From positions 4,921,001 through 4,985,000 of the forward strand of contig NZ_CP109009.1 of the NCBI RefSeq assembly GCF_036226685.1: 64,000 bases of DNA. Reading direction: 5' to 3'. The first letter of the stretch is position 1, and the number at the start of each line of letters is the position of its first letter. Source of the DNA: Streptomyces sp. NBC_00690 (lineage in GTDB: Bacteria; Actinomycetota; Actinomycetes; Streptomycetales; Streptomycetaceae). The position numbers and the translations under genes were made by a program. Under the pieces are notes generated by a model, which was not told where the DNA came from, searched no databases, and worked only from the letters and a program-made list of their open reading frames with translations. Of this stretch, positions 44,704-54,501 are shown piece after piece.

Positions 44704-46365
44704 GTGATGAGCAGCGGTCTGGAGCCACCCACGCAAGGCAGCGGCGTACACCCACATCCCTCGCACCGTCGTGCAGCGCGACCGGTCACCGGGCGGGCCG
44801 CGGCGCGCTACGGCCCCTATCTCGACGGGCTGTTCACCTACTGCCTCTCCGCCCTCTGCGACCACGACGCGGCGACCGCGCTCGTTGCCGAGGTCCTCGT
44901 CACCGCCGAACGGCATCACGGCCGTTGCCCGGCACCCGGACCCGAGCGCACGGCCTGGCTGTACGCACTGGCCCGATGGGCCTGTCTACGGGGACTGACC
45001 GAACGCAGGAAGACCCGCGCGGGTGCGCACACCGGCCGCCCGCCCGCACCGCAGGAGACCCAGACGTCACAGGAGACGGCGGAACGGCGTCGGGCGGAAC
45101 TGGCACTGCTGGCCTGGCCCGAGGCGGCCGGCACCTCGCCCGAGCAGCGGGAGGCACTGGAACTCGCCGTACGGCACGGCCTCAGCACCCGGGAAGTCGC
45201 CGCGGTTCTCGGACTCGATCCGCCGGGGGCACGCGAGTTGCTCGCGGCTGCGGCCTGCGAAGTGGAACGGACCCGGGCGGCGCTCGCCATCGTCGACCGG
45301 GGGGACTGCCCCGCCATCGCCCGGCTCACCGGCGATCATCTGGTGCTGCTCTCGGCCGCGCTGCGCACCGAACTCGTCCGCCACGTCGACGACTGCCCCC
45401 GCTGCCGTCGGGCGGCCGAGCGCGAGGAGGCGCGGGGACCGTGGCCGGGGTCGGCCACCCCGGCCGCCCTCCCGCTGGCCAGGGCGCCCCGGGCCGACAT
45501 CGACCGTGCGCTGTGCCAGTTGCCCCGTACCCGGTCGACGGCACTCCGCTTCGGTTCGGCAGGCTTCCCGCTGAACCCGAAGGACCATGCCGCCCGCCGC
45601 AACCGACTGCGTGCCAGGGCGGTGACGACCACGGTCGTGGCGACGGTCGTGGCGGCACCGGTCCTCGCGCTGTGGGCCGCGTACCGAGGGGCACCGCTGA
45701 CGGGGGAGGGCCGCCCGGGAGGCACCTCGGTCAGTGCGACCGAGGCCGAGGAGGACCGGGGCCTGGCCGGCGCGCCCGACAACCGGCACGACCGCTACGA
45801 AGGTGCGGGCCAGGCGGAGGCCGGACCGCGAGCGGCCCGTACGACCGGTCTGAACGAGCCGGACGTCTCGGTCGAGGTCATCAGCACCGGATCGCCCGCC
45901 TCGCCCACCGCCCCCGGCCACGGCGGCCCGGAACGCCTCGCCGTCCGGGCCGCGTCGGCAGCCGGCGGGACCTCGATCACCCTGCTTGCCACCGGCAGCA
46001 CACCGGTGAGTTGGTCGGTGGGGATGTCGGCGCCCTGGCTCACGGTGAGTCGAACGTCGGGCGTTCTGCGACCGGGGGAGTCGATCACTCTCACGGTCAC
46101 CGTTGACCGGTCGCGCGAACCCGTCGGGGCCTGGCGGGCGCGGGTGTCGGTGGCTCCGGCGAGTGCGACGGTGCTGATCGAGGGGCGCGGCTCACCGGTC
46201 CCACCGGAGTCGCCGTCCCACTCGCCCACCCTGCCCGCTTCGCCCTCGCCGACACCGTCACCGACGCCCGAGACACCGTCGCCCTCGCCGCCCTCCTCGC
46301 CACCGGCCGGATCGCCGTCGCCCCCGTCACCGTCGCCCGAGACACCGCCGGCCTCGGGCACCTAG
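44704..46365 (+). CDS. Sigma-like/anti-sigma zinc motif/TM/BACON fusion protein
   Basis: 553 aa from GTG 44704 (ATG 44707 possible). Residues about 35-105 resemble ECF sigma region 2 (YLDGLFTYCLSALCDHDAAT, RTAWLYALARWACLRGLTER). Residues 143-190 resemble region 4 (SPEQREALELAVRHGLSTRE, AAVLGLDPPGARELLAAAA). A zinc-type anti-sigma motif H-x3-C-x2-C follows (HVDDCPRC, His227). One TM (about 306-327, VTTTVVATVVAAPVLALWAA), a linker, then a BACON-like beta-sandwich (SWSVGMSAPWLTVSRTSGVL, GESITLTVTVDRS) and a Pro/Ser tail. The topology puts the sigma-like part inside and BACON outside. Whether it still binds RNA polymerase is unknown; the region 2 sequence is divergent. Confidence 0.75.
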   Translation: MMSSGLEPPTQGSGVHPHPSHRRAARPVTGRAAARYGPYLDGLFTYCLSALCDHDAATALVAEVLVTAERHHGRCPAPGPERTAWLYALARWACLRGLTERRKTRAGAHTGRPPAPQETQTSQETAERRRAELALLAWPEAAGTSPEQREALELAVRHGLSTREVAAVLGLDPPGARELLAAAACEVERTRAALAIVDRGDCPAIARLTGDHLVLLSAALRTELVRHVDDCPRCRRAAEREEARGPWPGSATPAALPLARAPRADIDRALCQLPRTRSTALRFGSAGFPLNPKDHAARRNRLRARAVTTTVVATVVAAPVLALWAAYRGAPLTGEGRPGGTSVSATEAEEDRGLAGAPDNRHDRYEGAGQAEAGPRAARTTGLNEPDVSVEVISTGSPASPTAPGHGGPERLAVRAASAAGGTSITLLATGSTPVSWSVGMSAPWLTVSRTSGVLRPGESITLTVTVDRSREPVGAWRARVSVAPASATVLIEGRGSPVPPESPSHSPTLPASPSPTPSPTPETPSPSPPSSPPAGSPSPPSPSPETPPASGT

Positions 46366-46373
46366 ACAGCTCC

Positions 46374-47243
46374 CTAGTCCGCGGGATGCGGGGCCAGCAG
46401 GGGCAACTGGGTGGCGAGCCGTGCCTCACACAGTCCGGCCAGCACCTCGTACCCCTCCTTACCCATCAGCTCCGTCAGTTCGGGCCGGTACGTCACATAG
46501 ACGGGCTCCCCCGCCCCGTGCGCCGAGGTGGCCGATGTGCACCACCAGTGCAGATCATGGCCACCCGGCCCCCAGCCCCTTCGGTCGTACTCGCCGATCG
46601 AGATCTGGAGCACCTTGGTGTCGTCCGGCCGCTCGATCCAGTCGTAGGTGCGCCGCACCGGGAGCTGCCAGCAGACGTCCGGCTTGGTCTCCAGCGGCTC
46701 GCGGCCCTCTCGCAACGCCAGGATGTGCAGGGAGCAGCCCGCGCCGCCGGCGAACCCCGGGCGGTTCTGGAAGATGCAGGACCCCTGCCAGCGCCGGGTC
46801 TGGCGCGCCCCGCCCTCCTCTGCCTCCTCCGCCTCTGCTGAGCTATCTGCGTCGTCTGTGTCGTCTGAATCGTCGTCGTCCGGGGCGGCCTGGACCCAGC
46901 CCGTCTTGGTTCCCACGTCATGGAACTGCCAGACGTCCGGAGTGAGCCGTGCCACATGGCCGGCCACGCGCTTCTCATCGTCCTCGTCCGAGAAGTGCGC
47001 GCCCAGCGTGCAGCACCCGTCATCGGCCCGACCTGCCTCGATCCCCTGGCAACCGCTGCCGAAGATGCAGGTCCAGCGGGACGTCAGCCAGGTCAGATCG
47101 CAGCGGAAGATCTGTTCGTCGTCGGTGGGGTCGGGGAACTCCACCCAGGCGCGCGGGAAGTCCAGCCCCTTCTCGTCGCCCTGTACCTTTTGTGAGAGCT
47201 GAGGATGGGCTTTGCCCTGCTTCGCCTTTTTCGTCTTTGCCAC
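46374..47243 (-). CDS. Conserved cysteine-rich protein of unknown function
   Basis: 289 aa from GTG 47243. The N terminus is Lys-rich ([14 protein letters not shown]). Cysteines cluster in [20 protein letters not shown] and [11 protein letters not shown], later in [20 protein letters not shown] and DVCWQLP, and at CTSA and GLCEA, suggesting a metal or Fe-S site. An acidic low-complexity insert ([20 protein letters not shown]) sits in the middle. I do not recognise the family; it seems conserved at this place in Streptomyces, from memory. It diverges from the ppx gene with only 40 bases between starts and looks leaderless. Confidence 0.75.
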   Translation of the reverse strand: MAKTKKAKQGKAHPQLSQKVQGDEKGLDFPRAWVEFPDPTDDEQIFRCDLTWLTSRWTCIFGSGCQGIEAGRADDGCCTLGAHFSDEDDEKRVAGHVARLTPDVWQFHDVGTKTGWVQAAPDDDDSDDTDDADSSAEAEEAEEGGARQTRRWQGSCIFQNRPGFAGGAGCSLHILALREGREPLETKPDVCWQLPVRRTYDWIERPDDTKVLQISIGEYDRRGWGPGGHDLHWWCTSATSAHGAGEPVYVTYRPELTELMGKEGYEVLAGLCEARLATQLPLLAPHPAD

Positions 47244-47283
47244 AGGCCAAGGGTATGTCCGAGACCGCAGTAGCGTTCGGTCC
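47244..47283. promoter_or_regulatory. 40-base divergent promoter with interlocked -10 boxes
   Basis: Minus-strand TACCCT (47250-47255) is 6 bases from the GTG at 47243; plus-strand TAGCGT (47271-47276) is 7 bases from the ATG at 47284. The boxes are 15 bases apart, so two polymerases could not sit there at once. Confidence 0.45.
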
Positions 47284-48213
47284 ATGAGACTCGGAGTCCT
47301 CGACGTCGGTTCGAACACGGTGCATCTGCTGGTAGTGGACGCGCACCCCGGCGCCCGCCCCCTACCCGCACACTCGCACAAGGAGGAGTTGCGACTGGCT
47401 GAACTCCTCGACGACAAGGGCGCCATCGGCCCCGAGGGCGTTGACCATTTGATCAGTACGCTGCACAAGGCGGTCCAGGCCGCCGAAGACCAGGGCTGTG
47501 AGCAGGTACTCAGCTTTGCGACCTCAGCCGTGCGCGAAGCCACCAATGCCGACCAGGTGCTCTCCCAGGTCAGAGAGGCGACCGGGGTGCATCTGGAGGT
47601 GCTCACCGGCGCCGAGGAAGCACGCCTGACCTTCCTCGCCGCCCGCCGCTGGTTCGGCTGGTCCGCGGGAAAGCTGCTCGTCATAGACATCGGCGGCGGT
47701 TCGCTGGAGATCGCCTACGGCATCGACGAGGTCCCGGACGCCTCGGTCTCCCTGCCACTGGGCGCCGGTCGACTCACCAAGCAACTGCCCGGCGACCCGC
47801 CCACGCCGGAAGACGTCCGCGCGCTGCGTCGCCATGTACGGACGGAGATCGCCCGTACGGTCGGCGAGTTCAGCCGCTTCGGCAGGCCCGACCACATCGT
47901 GGCGACGTCCAAGACCTTCAAGCAGTTGGCCAGGATCGCCGGGGCCGCCCGCGACGCCGAGGGCATCTACGTACACCGCGAGCTGACCCGCAAGTCGCTC
48001 CAGGACTGGATGCCCAAACTGGCCGAGATGACCATCGACCAGCGCGCGGCGCTACCGGGCGTGGCCGCGGGCCGTGCGCGCCAACTGCTGGCCGGTGCGC
48101 TCGTCGCGGAGGCCGCCATGGACCTGCTGGGCGCGGAGGTGCTGGAGATCTGCCCCTGGGCGCTGCGCGAAGGCGTGATCCTGCGTCGCCTCGACCACTT
48201 GCCGGTCGGCTAG
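47284..48213 (+). CDS. Ppx/GppA-family exopolyphosphatase/pppGpp phosphohydrolase
   Basis: 309 aa ASKHA-fold phosphatase; family members hydrolyse long-chain polyphosphate or pppGpp. Motifs: [20 protein letters not shown], the [16 protein letters not shown] region, [36 protein letters not shown] and [15 protein letters not shown]. It is the short, two-domain form without the C-terminal HD domain of E. coli Ppx. ATG 47284 is chosen because the MRLG start is universal in the family. In Streptomyces polyphosphate level influences antibiotic production, but the preferred substrate here cannot be read. Confidence 0.92.
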   Translation: MRLGVLDVGSNTVHLLVVDAHPGARPLPAHSHKEELRLAELLDDKGAIGPEGVDHLISTLHKAVQAAEDQGCEQVLSFATSAVREATNADQVLSQVREATGVHLEVLTGAEEARLTFLAARRWFGWSAGKLLVIDIGGGSLEIAYGIDEVPDASVSLPLGAGRLTKQLPGDPPTPEDVRALRRHVRTEIARTVGEFSRFGRPDHIVATSKTFKQLARIAGAARDAEGIYVHRELTRKSLQDWMPKLAEMTIDQRAALPGVAAGRARQLLAGALVAEAAMDLLGAEVLEICPWALREGVILRRLDHLPVG

Positions 48214-48458
48214 GAAGCGGGAGCCCAACAGCTCCCCGATGTGGAATCCCCGGCCGTACGGGCTCCGGCCCGGCGGCCTTCCGCCACCCACCGTGCCGCT
48301 TCGTCGGCCGCCCCGTGTCCACACATGTCACCGGGTGCGGATGGCTGCCGGTGGTACGAACAGGGGCGGATCTCCTTCACCCCGCCCCACGGCCGCGAAC
48401 GCCACCGTGCAGACCCCGGACCGGTCGCTCCCTGCTCCGCGGCCCGCCCCCGGCCCCG

Positions 48459-48470
48459 TACCCTGTCTGC
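48459..48470 (+). promoter_or_regulatory. -10-like TACCCT for leaderless start at 48471
   Basis: TACCCT, 6 bases, GTG. It supports the GTG at 48471 over the far-upstream end of the open frame. Confidence 0.35.
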
Positions 48471-49319
48471 GTGGTGGAACCAGTGGCGCGCACCCCGGGC
48501 GCGAGGGACGTGAAGGTCGTCCTGTCGACGGCCTCCGTCTATCCGGAGTCGACGGCGACGGCCTTCGAGATCGCCGCGCGCCTCGGCTACGACGGCGTCG
48601 AAGTGATGGTCTGGACGGACCCGGTCAGTCAGGACATCGAGGCGTTGCGCCGGCTCTCCGACTACCACCGGGTGCCGATCCTCGCGGTCCACGCACCCTG
48701 TCTGCTGATCACCCAGCGGGTCTGGTCCACCGACCCCTGGACCAAGCTCCAACGCGCCCAGGCGGCTGCGGAGCAGCTGGGGGCGTCGACGGTCGTCGTC
48801 CACCCGCCCTTTCGCTGGCAACGCCAGTACTCCCGCGACTTCGTCAGCGGCCTCTGGCGGATGGCCGACGAGACGGACGTGCGCTTCGCCGTCGAGAACA
48901 TGTATCCGTGGCGCTACCGGGACCGCGAGATGCTGGCCTACGCGCCCGAGTGGGACGTCACCAAGGACGACTACCGCCACTTCACGATCGACCTCTCGCA
49001 CACGGCCACCTCCCGGGTGGACACGATGGCCATGGTCGACCGGATGGGCGACCGGCTGAGCCATGTGCACCTGGCCGACGGCAAGGGGTCCGCGAAGGAC
49101 GAGCACCTGGTGCCCGGGCGGGGTGACCAACCGTGTGCGGAACTGCTGGAGCGTCTGGTGCGAACGGGCTTCGACGGCCATGTGGTCGTCGAGGTCAACA
49201 CGCGCCGGGCGATGTCGGCGGCCGAACGGGAGGCCGACCTCGCCGAGGCGCTCGACTTCACCCGCCGCCATCTGGCCGCCCATGCGCCGACCGACGCACG
49301 GAAAGTGCCCGGCCCATGA
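48471..49319 (+). CDS. Sugar phosphate isomerase/epimerase family protein (AP endonuclease 2 fold)
   Basis: 282 aa TIM-barrel protein of the xylose isomerase-like family (PF01261). It shows [76 protein letters not shown] and [10 protein letters not shown]; His, Glu and Asp at strand ends would ligate divalent metal. Substrate unknown. The TGA shares four bases with the ATG of the TetR gene (ATGA), so regulator and enzyme are co-translated. A leaderless-type promoter sits in front. Confidence 0.87.
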   Translation: MVEPVARTPGARDVKVVLSTASVYPESTATAFEIAARLGYDGVEVMVWTDPVSQDIEALRRLSDYHRVPILAVHAPCLLITQRVWSTDPWTKLQRAQAAAEQLGASTVVVHPPFRWQRQYSRDFVSGLWRMADETDVRFAVENMYPWRYRDREMLAYAPEWDVTKDDYRHFTIDLSHTATSRVDTMAMVDRMGDRLSHVHLADGKGSAKDEHLVPGRGDQPCAELLERLVRTGFDGHVVVEVNTRRAMSAAEREADLAEALDFTRRHLAAHAPTDARKVPGP

Positions 49320-49930
49320 CGGACGCCCCCGCTCCGCGCCGCCGCGGACGTCCGGCCCGCGCCGCTGCCCAGGAGGGTCCCGGTGCGCGGGAGCGCATCC
49401 TGGACGCCGCCCGCACGGAGTTCGCCGAGCGGGGCTACGACAAGACGACCATGCGCGGCATCGCCCGGGCGGCGAATGTGGACGCGGCGCTGGTCCACCA
49501 CTACTACGGCTCCAAGGACGACGTCTTCGCCGCCGCCATCGAGGTGTCCTTTGAACCGGCGCTGGCCGTGACGGCGATCCTGGGCAAGGGCACCGAGGGG
49601 ATCGGCGAACGCATCGCGCGTTACTTCATCGGCGTCTGGGAGAACCCCGTCTCCCGTGGCCCCCTGCTCGTCGTCATCCGCTCCGCGCTCACGCACGAGG
49701 CGGCGGCGAAGGTCCTCAGGGGGTTCGTGCTGCGGCGGCTGCTGGAGCGGATCGCGGCCGAGCTGGAGGTGCCGAACCCGAAGTTCCGTGCGGAGCTCGC
49801 GGCCTCCCACATGATCGGGATCGCGGTCCTGCGCTATGTGATCCAGGTGGAGCCCTTGGCGTCGGCCGATCCGGAAGAGATCATTTCCCAGGTGGCGCCC
49901 ACGCTTCAGCGCTATCTGACCGAAGCCTGA
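49316..49930 (+). CDS. TetR/AcrR family transcriptional regulator
   Basis: 204 aa from ATG 49316. A basic N-terminal arm ([13 protein letters not shown]) precedes the TetR helix-turn-helix ([40 protein letters not shown], residues about 25-75). The C-terminal helical ligand domain ([20 protein letters not shown]) matches the common actinobacterial TetR_C group. It is coupled to the isomerase-like gene; it probably represses its own unit, although no clear palindrome is seen in the 48400 region. ilvD follows 234 bases downstream. Confidence 0.9.
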   Translation: MTDAPAPRRRGRPARAAAQEGPGARERILDAARTEFAERGYDKTTMRGIARAANVDAALVHHYYGSKDDVFAAAIEVSFEPALAVTAILGKGTEGIGERIARYFIGVWENPVSRGPLLVVIRSALTHEAAAKVLRGFVLRRLLERIAAELEVPNPKFRAELAASHMIGIAVLRYVIQVEPLASADPEEIISQVAPTLQRYLTEA

Positions 49931-50083
49931 GCCCGAGCGGTCCCGCGCGCAGCCCCGGCCGCGTACCGTTGCATCGAACCCCTGAATGCGGCGGTGGCCG
50001 TCCGGCCCGCCCCCGTGGCCCCGTACCGGCCGCCCACGGGCTGACGGGAGTGCCCGCTCCCTGAGCAGTACATCCCACATTGC

Positions 50084-50121
50084 GGACATAGTGTCCAGAT
50101 CTTGGTCCGTCGGCGTACGCT
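50084..50121 (+). promoter_or_regulatory. ilvD promoter with palindrome GGACA-TAG-TGTCC
   Basis: Perfect 5-base arms at 50084-50088 and 50092-50096. The right arm overlaps a possible -35 TGTCCA (50092-50097), 18 bases before TACGCT (50116-50121). A factor bound here would control ilvD; which one is unknown. Confidence 0.4.
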
Positions 50122-50164
50122 CGTGGGTGGCGACAAGTCTCTTACTACCGAGGAGCGAGCGACG

Positions 50165-52015
50165 ATGCCCGAGCTGAGGTCCCGCACAGTCACCCACGGC
50201 CGCAATATGGCGGGCGCCCGCGCCCTTATGCGTGCCTCTGGCGTAGCGAGCGCGGACATCGGCAAGCCGATCATCGCGGTCGCCAACTCCTTCACCGAGT
50301 TCGTCCCCGGCCACACCCACCTCCAGCCCGTCGGCCGGATCGTGAGCGAGGCCATCAAGGCGGCAGGCGCCATTCCGCGTGAGTTCAACACCATCGCGGT
50401 CGACGACGGCATCGCCATGGGCCACGGCGGAATGCTGTACTCGCTCCCGTCCCGCGACCTGATCGCCGACAGCGTGGAGTACATGGTCGAGGCGCACTGC
50501 GCCGACGCCCTGATCTGCATCTCCAACTGCGACAAGATCACCCCGGGCATGCTGAACGCCGCCCTGCGGCTCAACATCCCGACCGTCTTCGTCTCCGGCG
50601 GTCCGATGGAAGCCGGCCAGGCCACCCTCGTCGACGGAACCGTCCGCAAGCTCGACCTGGTCAACGCCATCTCGGACGCGGTCGACGAGAGCATCTCGGA
50701 CGAGGACATCCTCCGCATCGAGGAGAACGCCTGCCCGACCTGCGGCTCCTGTTCCGGCATGTTCACCGCCAACTCGATGAACTGTCTGACCGAGGCCCTG
50801 GGCCTGTCCCTGCCGGGCAACGGCTCGGTGCTCGCGACCCACACGGCACGCCGCGCCCTCTACGAGAACGCGGGCCGCACCGTCGTGGAGATCACCCGGC
50901 GGTACTACGAGGAGGACGACGCCACCGTCCTGCCCCGCAACATCGCCACGCGTGCCGCCTTCGACAACGCCATGGCGCTCGATATCTCCATGGGCGGCTC
51001 CACCAACACGATCCTGCACCTGCTGGCGGCGGCGCAGGAGGCCGAGTTGGACTACGACCTCGCCGACATCGACGCGGTCTCCCGCCGCGTCCCCTGTCTG
51101 GCCAAGGTCGCGCCCAACGTCGCCCCCCAGGGCACGTACTACATGGAGGACGTCCACCGGGCCGGGGGTATCCCCGCGATCCTGGGCGAGCTCTACCGGG
51201 CGGGCCTCCTCGACGAGGACGTCCACACGGTCCACTCCCCTTCCGTCAAGCAGTGGCTGGAAACCTGGGACGTCCGGGGCGGCTCCCCGTCCGACGAGGC
51301 CGTCGAGCTGTGGCACGCCGCACCGGGCTGTGTGCGCTCCGCCGAGGCGTTCTCCCAGTCCGAGCGGTGGGAGACGCTGGACACGGACGCCGCCCTCGGC
51401 TGCATCCGCGATGCCGCGCACGCCTACAGCAAGGACGGCGGGCTCGCGGTTCTCAAGGGCAATCTGGCCGTCGACGGCTGTGTGGTGAAGACCGCCGGTG
51501 TCGACGAGTCGATCTGGACCTTCGAGGGCCCCGCGGTCGTCTGCGAATCGCAGGACGAGGCCGTCGACAAGATCCTCCGCAAGGAGATCAAGCACGGCGA
51601 CGTGGTCGTCATCCGCTACGAGGGCCCCAAGGGCGGCCCCGGCATGCAAGAGATGCTCTACCCCACCTCGTTCCTCAAGGGACGCGGTCTGGGGAAGACG
51701 TGCGCGCTGGTGACGGACGGCCGCTTCTCGGGCGGTACGTCGGGTCTCTCCATCGGCCACGCCTCTCCGGAAGCGGCATCGGGCGGCACGATCGCGCTCG
51801 TCGAGAACGGCGACCGCATCCGCATCGACATCCCGAACCGTTCGATCGAGCTCCTGGTCTCCGATGAGGACCTGGCCGCCCGGAAGGCGGCTCTCGGCGG
51901 CGTGTACGCGCCGAAGAACCGCGAGCGCAAGGTGTCCGCGGCCCTCAAGGCATACGCGGCGATGGCGACGAGCGCCGACAAGGGCGCGGTCAGGGACGTC
52001 AGCAGGCTGTCCTGA
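50165..52015 (+). CDS. ilvD: Dihydroxy-acid dehydratase
   Basis: Iron-sulfur enzyme that dehydrates dihydroxyisovalerate and dihydroxymethylvalerate in valine, leucine and isoleucine synthesis. From ATG 50165 (GAGGAG at 50150-50155) it is 616 aa, the long E. coli-type form. Cluster cysteines lie in [14 protein letters not shown] and [20 protein letters not shown]. Other motifs are [20 protein letters not shown] (Mg site), [31 protein letters not shown] and [17 protein letters not shown] with the catalytic Ser. Other ilv genes are elsewhere. Confidence 0.97.
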   Translation: MPELRSRTVTHGRNMAGARALMRASGVASADIGKPIIAVANSFTEFVPGHTHLQPVGRIVSEAIKAAGAIPREFNTIAVDDGIAMGHGGMLYSLPSRDLIADSVEYMVEAHCADALICISNCDKITPGMLNAALRLNIPTVFVSGGPMEAGQATLVDGTVRKLDLVNAISDAVDESISDEDILRIEENACPTCGSCSGMFTANSMNCLTEALGLSLPGNGSVLATHTARRALYENAGRTVVEITRRYYEEDDATVLPRNIATRAAFDNAMALDISMGGSTNTILHLLAAAQEAELDYDLADIDAVSRRVPCLAKVAPNVAPQGTYYMEDVHRAGGIPAILGELYRAGLLDEDVHTVHSPSVKQWLETWDVRGGSPSDEAVELWHAAPGCVRSAEAFSQSERWETLDTDAALGCIRDAAHAYSKDGGLAVLKGNLAVDGCVVKTAGVDESIWTFEGPAVVCESQDEAVDKILRKEIKHGDVVVIRYEGPKGGPGMQEMLYPTSFLKGRGLGKTCALVTDGRFSGGTSGLSIGHASPEAASGGTIALVENGDRIRIDIPNRSIELLVSDEDLAARKAALGGVYAPKNRERKVSAALKAYAAMATSADKGAVRDVSRLS

Positions 52016-52100
52016 CCCATGGTCCTCAACTCCGCGGCTCGCGCCCGGGGCGTGGACGCCAGCAGTGGAACGATCGGGCCCGTCCGGCAGCCGTGCCGGG

Positions 52101-52126
52101 CGGGCCCGGTGCTTTCCGAGGGCCCG
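52101..52126. terminator. Possible bidirectional terminator hairpin
   Basis: CGGGCCC (52101-52107) pairs with GGGCCCG (52120-52126), 12-base loop, between the convergent ilvD and kinase genes. There is no T-tract. Confidence 0.35.
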
Positions 52127-52217
52127 GGCCAAAGTCGGTCAGGCCCGGCACGCCTCCTCGGCACCGCCCAGACCCCGCAAGCCGTCGACCGTCGAGCAGC
52201 GCAACGGGCCGCGGGGC

Positions 52218-54395
52218 CTACCAGCGCCTGGGATCCTTCGCGTCCACGGCGAACACCGATCCGTTCGGCGCCGTCCCGAAGACCCGCCCCGACGTCACCA
52301 CCGGCTCGTACAGCACCGAGGAGAAGGTGTAGCGCCCGTCGTTCATCCGCGGCTCGGTCTGCCCGATCAGCCTCCCGGCCACCGCGTCCACCGCGAGCAG
52401 CCGTCCGTCGCCAGCCGCCACGTACATCGTGCGGGCATCGCCCGCGGGGCGGGACAGATGGGTGACCGAGGTCTCCAGACGCCACAGTTGAGCGCCCGCC
52501 TCCACATCGATCGCCAGCAGTGCTCCTCCCGAGCCGCTCAGCCGGACGACCTCGCCGACCACCGCCGCTTGGGCCTGGTCGACGGGTACGTCGAGGGCCA
52601 CCCTGCGGACCTTGCGGGCACCGGGCTTCGTACCGAGCCGCACCACGGCGTCCGTGTAGTCGTCGGCGTTGGTGGAGAGCAGATGCAGCGCGTCGTCCGT
52701 CGCCGACACGGGGGTCAGCGTTCCGGTGAGCCGCTCCTGCCACAACTGTTTGCCGTCCGTGGGGTCGACGGCGATCACCGAGGTCGACGCACCGTCTCCG
52801 GAGGGGGTGGCCGCGAAGACGGGACCCCTCCCGTGCGGCGTCGAGATCCACTGCGTGCCGACTCCGCCGTGGCGCTCTTCCCACCGACGGGCACCCGTTG
52901 CCGCGTCGAGTGCCCGTACGGTGCCGGTGCCCACGAGCAGCACGGTGTCCCCGGCATGGCGCACGGCCGAGTACGCCGAGGTCTTCACACTCCAACGGAC
53001 CGCGCCCGACGCGGGATCCAGGGCCTCCAGCAGACCGGCGTTCGGTGTCACCACATGGACCAGGCCGCCCGCGAACACGGGTGCCTTGACCCGCCCGTCC
53101 TCGCGGGCGCTCGGATCAGCCCCGGGCCCGGGCCCAGACTCGGTACCGGCCCCGGCCTTCGACCAGAGCGTTGTGCCTCGCTGCGGGTCCAACCGGGCCG
53201 CTGTGACGCCGGGCGCGGCGCAGTAGAGGGCGGAGCCGTCCGAAGGCGCCGTGCACACCGGGGTCTTGTCCTCGCGTCCGGCCTTCCCGAGGAGAACGTC
53301 CCAGCCCGTGAAGCCCCGGCTCACCACCACCGAATCCTGCGATGCGGAGACCTCGACCTCATCCTGGGCGCGCACCACCAGAACACCGGTCACCACCAGT
53401 GCCACGACGGCTGCGCCCGCCGCCGCCCACCGCAACCGGTGACGCTGCCAGACGGACCGTCGCCGGTCGGCCTCGGGGGCGTCCTCGCTGGGGTCGGGCG
53501 TCCGGGGAGCCGGTATGTACGCCTGGGTGTCATAGCCGCTCGACGGGGTCGAACTCCGCAGCGCGACCATCACCTCATGGGGGGTGGGCCGCTCGTCCGG
53601 GTCCTTGGCGAGACATCGCCGCAGCAGCGGTACGAGGTCCTCGGGCACCCCCGCCAGATCCGGTTCATCATGGACGACTTGGTACGCGACGATGTACGGA
53701 CTGTCCGAATCGAAGGGGCCGCGCCCGGTCGCGGCATGAACCAGGACCGCCCCCAGCGCGAACACATCGGCGGCGGGACCGACTTCCCTCGGCCGCTGGA
53801 ACTGCTCCGGCGCCATAAAGGGCGGAGTCCCGATTAGTTTCCCGGTCTCGGTGCGCAGATCGCTGTCCGAAGGGCGGGAGATACCGAAGTCGATCACTTT
53901 GGGGCCGTCGGAGGCGAGCAGCACATTGCTCGGTTTCAGATCGCGATGGACCACCCCCGCCCGGTGGATGTCGCGGAGCGCTTCGGCAAGACCGGCCCCG
54001 ATCCGACGTAGCTCCATACCGTTCAGCGGGTTCCGCTTGACCTGTTCTGCAAGGGTCGGTCCGTCGATGAACAAGGTGGCCATCCAGGGCCGTCCGGCCT
54101 GCGGGTCGGCGTCCACGACTGATGCGGTGAAGGCCCCGCTCACCTTTCGCGCCGCCGCGATCTCCTGCCGGAAGCGTGCTCTGAACTCCGGGTCGGATGC
54201 GTGCTCACCGTGGATGACCTTGACCGCCAAGCGGAGCCCTGAGTCCGAGGTGGCGAGATGCACCACTCCCATGCCGCCGGTTCCCAGGCATGACTCAAGG
54301 CGGTATTGCCCGGCATATTCCGGATGTTCCGCTTCCGGAGACTGTCCGGTACTGCGCAGTGGTGGCATCTCCACCCCCGTGTTCTTGGAGCGCAC
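52218..54395 (-). CDS. Serine/threonine protein kinase with extracytoplasmic PQQ-type beta-propeller
   Basis: 725 aa receptor-like kinase. Hanks kinase domain: LESCLGTGGMGVVHLA (Gly loop), Lys59 in LAVKVIHG, HRDLKPSN (150-157), DFG (169-171), then GTPPFMAPEQF. One TM at about 322-342 (LRWAAAGAAVVALVVTGVLV). Outside, a repeat domain with PQQ/propeller blades (GTTLWSKAGAGTESG, ALDPASGAVRWSVKTS, AVDPTDGKQLWQERLTG, AIDVEAGAQLWRLETS) probably senses a ligand or wall component. The start is GTG 54395; the internal ATG at 54368 is an alternative. It diverges from a small SH3 gene. Confidence 0.92.
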   Translation of the reverse strand: MRSKNTGVEMPPLRSTGQSPEAEHPEYAGQYRLESCLGTGGMGVVHLATSDSGLRLAVKVIHGEHASDPEFRARFRQEIAAARKVSGAFTASVVDADPQAGRPWMATLFIDGPTLAEQVKRNPLNGMELRRIGAGLAEALRDIHRAGVVHRDLKPSNVLLASDGPKVIDFGISRPSDSDLRTETGKLIGTPPFMAPEQFQRPREVGPAADVFALGAVLVHAATGRGPFDSDSPYIVAYQVVHDEPDLAGVPEDLVPLLRRCLAKDPDERPTPHEVMVALRSSTPSSGYDTQAYIPAPRTPDPSEDAPEADRRRSVWQRHRLRWAAAGAAVVALVVTGVLVVRAQDEVEVSASQDSVVVSRGFTGWDVLLGKAGREDKTPVCTAPSDGSALYCAAPGVTAARLDPQRGTTLWSKAGAGTESGPGPGADPSAREDGRVKAPVFAGGLVHVVTPNAGLLEALDPASGAVRWSVKTSAYSAVRHAGDTVLLVGTGTVRALDAATGARRWEERHGGVGTQWISTPHGRGPVFAATPSGDGASTSVIAVDPTDGKQLWQERLTGTLTPVSATDDALHLLSTNADDYTDAVVRLGTKPGARKVRRVALDVPVDQAQAAVVGEVVRLSGSGGALLAIDVEAGAQLWRLETSVTHLSRPAGDARTMYVAAGDGRLLAVDAVAGRLIGQTEPRMNDGRYTFSSVLYEPVVTSGRVFGTAPNGSVFAVDAKDPRRW

Positions 54396-54501
54396 GACTG
54401 GTCGGAGCCTAGTCGATGGTGCGTGCGATCCAGGGATGGCTTGTTGCCCTCCGCGGGGCGTACCGTACGGAAACGCCTATACAGCAACGGGGGAGTTTGC
54501 A

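Noticed and set aside
44415..46106. 563-codon plus-strand frame over the BACON fusion gene
   Set aside because: Alternative frame with Arg/Gly/Pro composition and no motif; the overlapping frame has sigma-like, zinc and BACON signatures.
48971..52132. 1053-codon minus-strand frame across three plus-strand genes
   Set aside because: Antisense of the isomerase, TetR and ilvD genes and their spacers; real genes on the other strand carry strong motifs.
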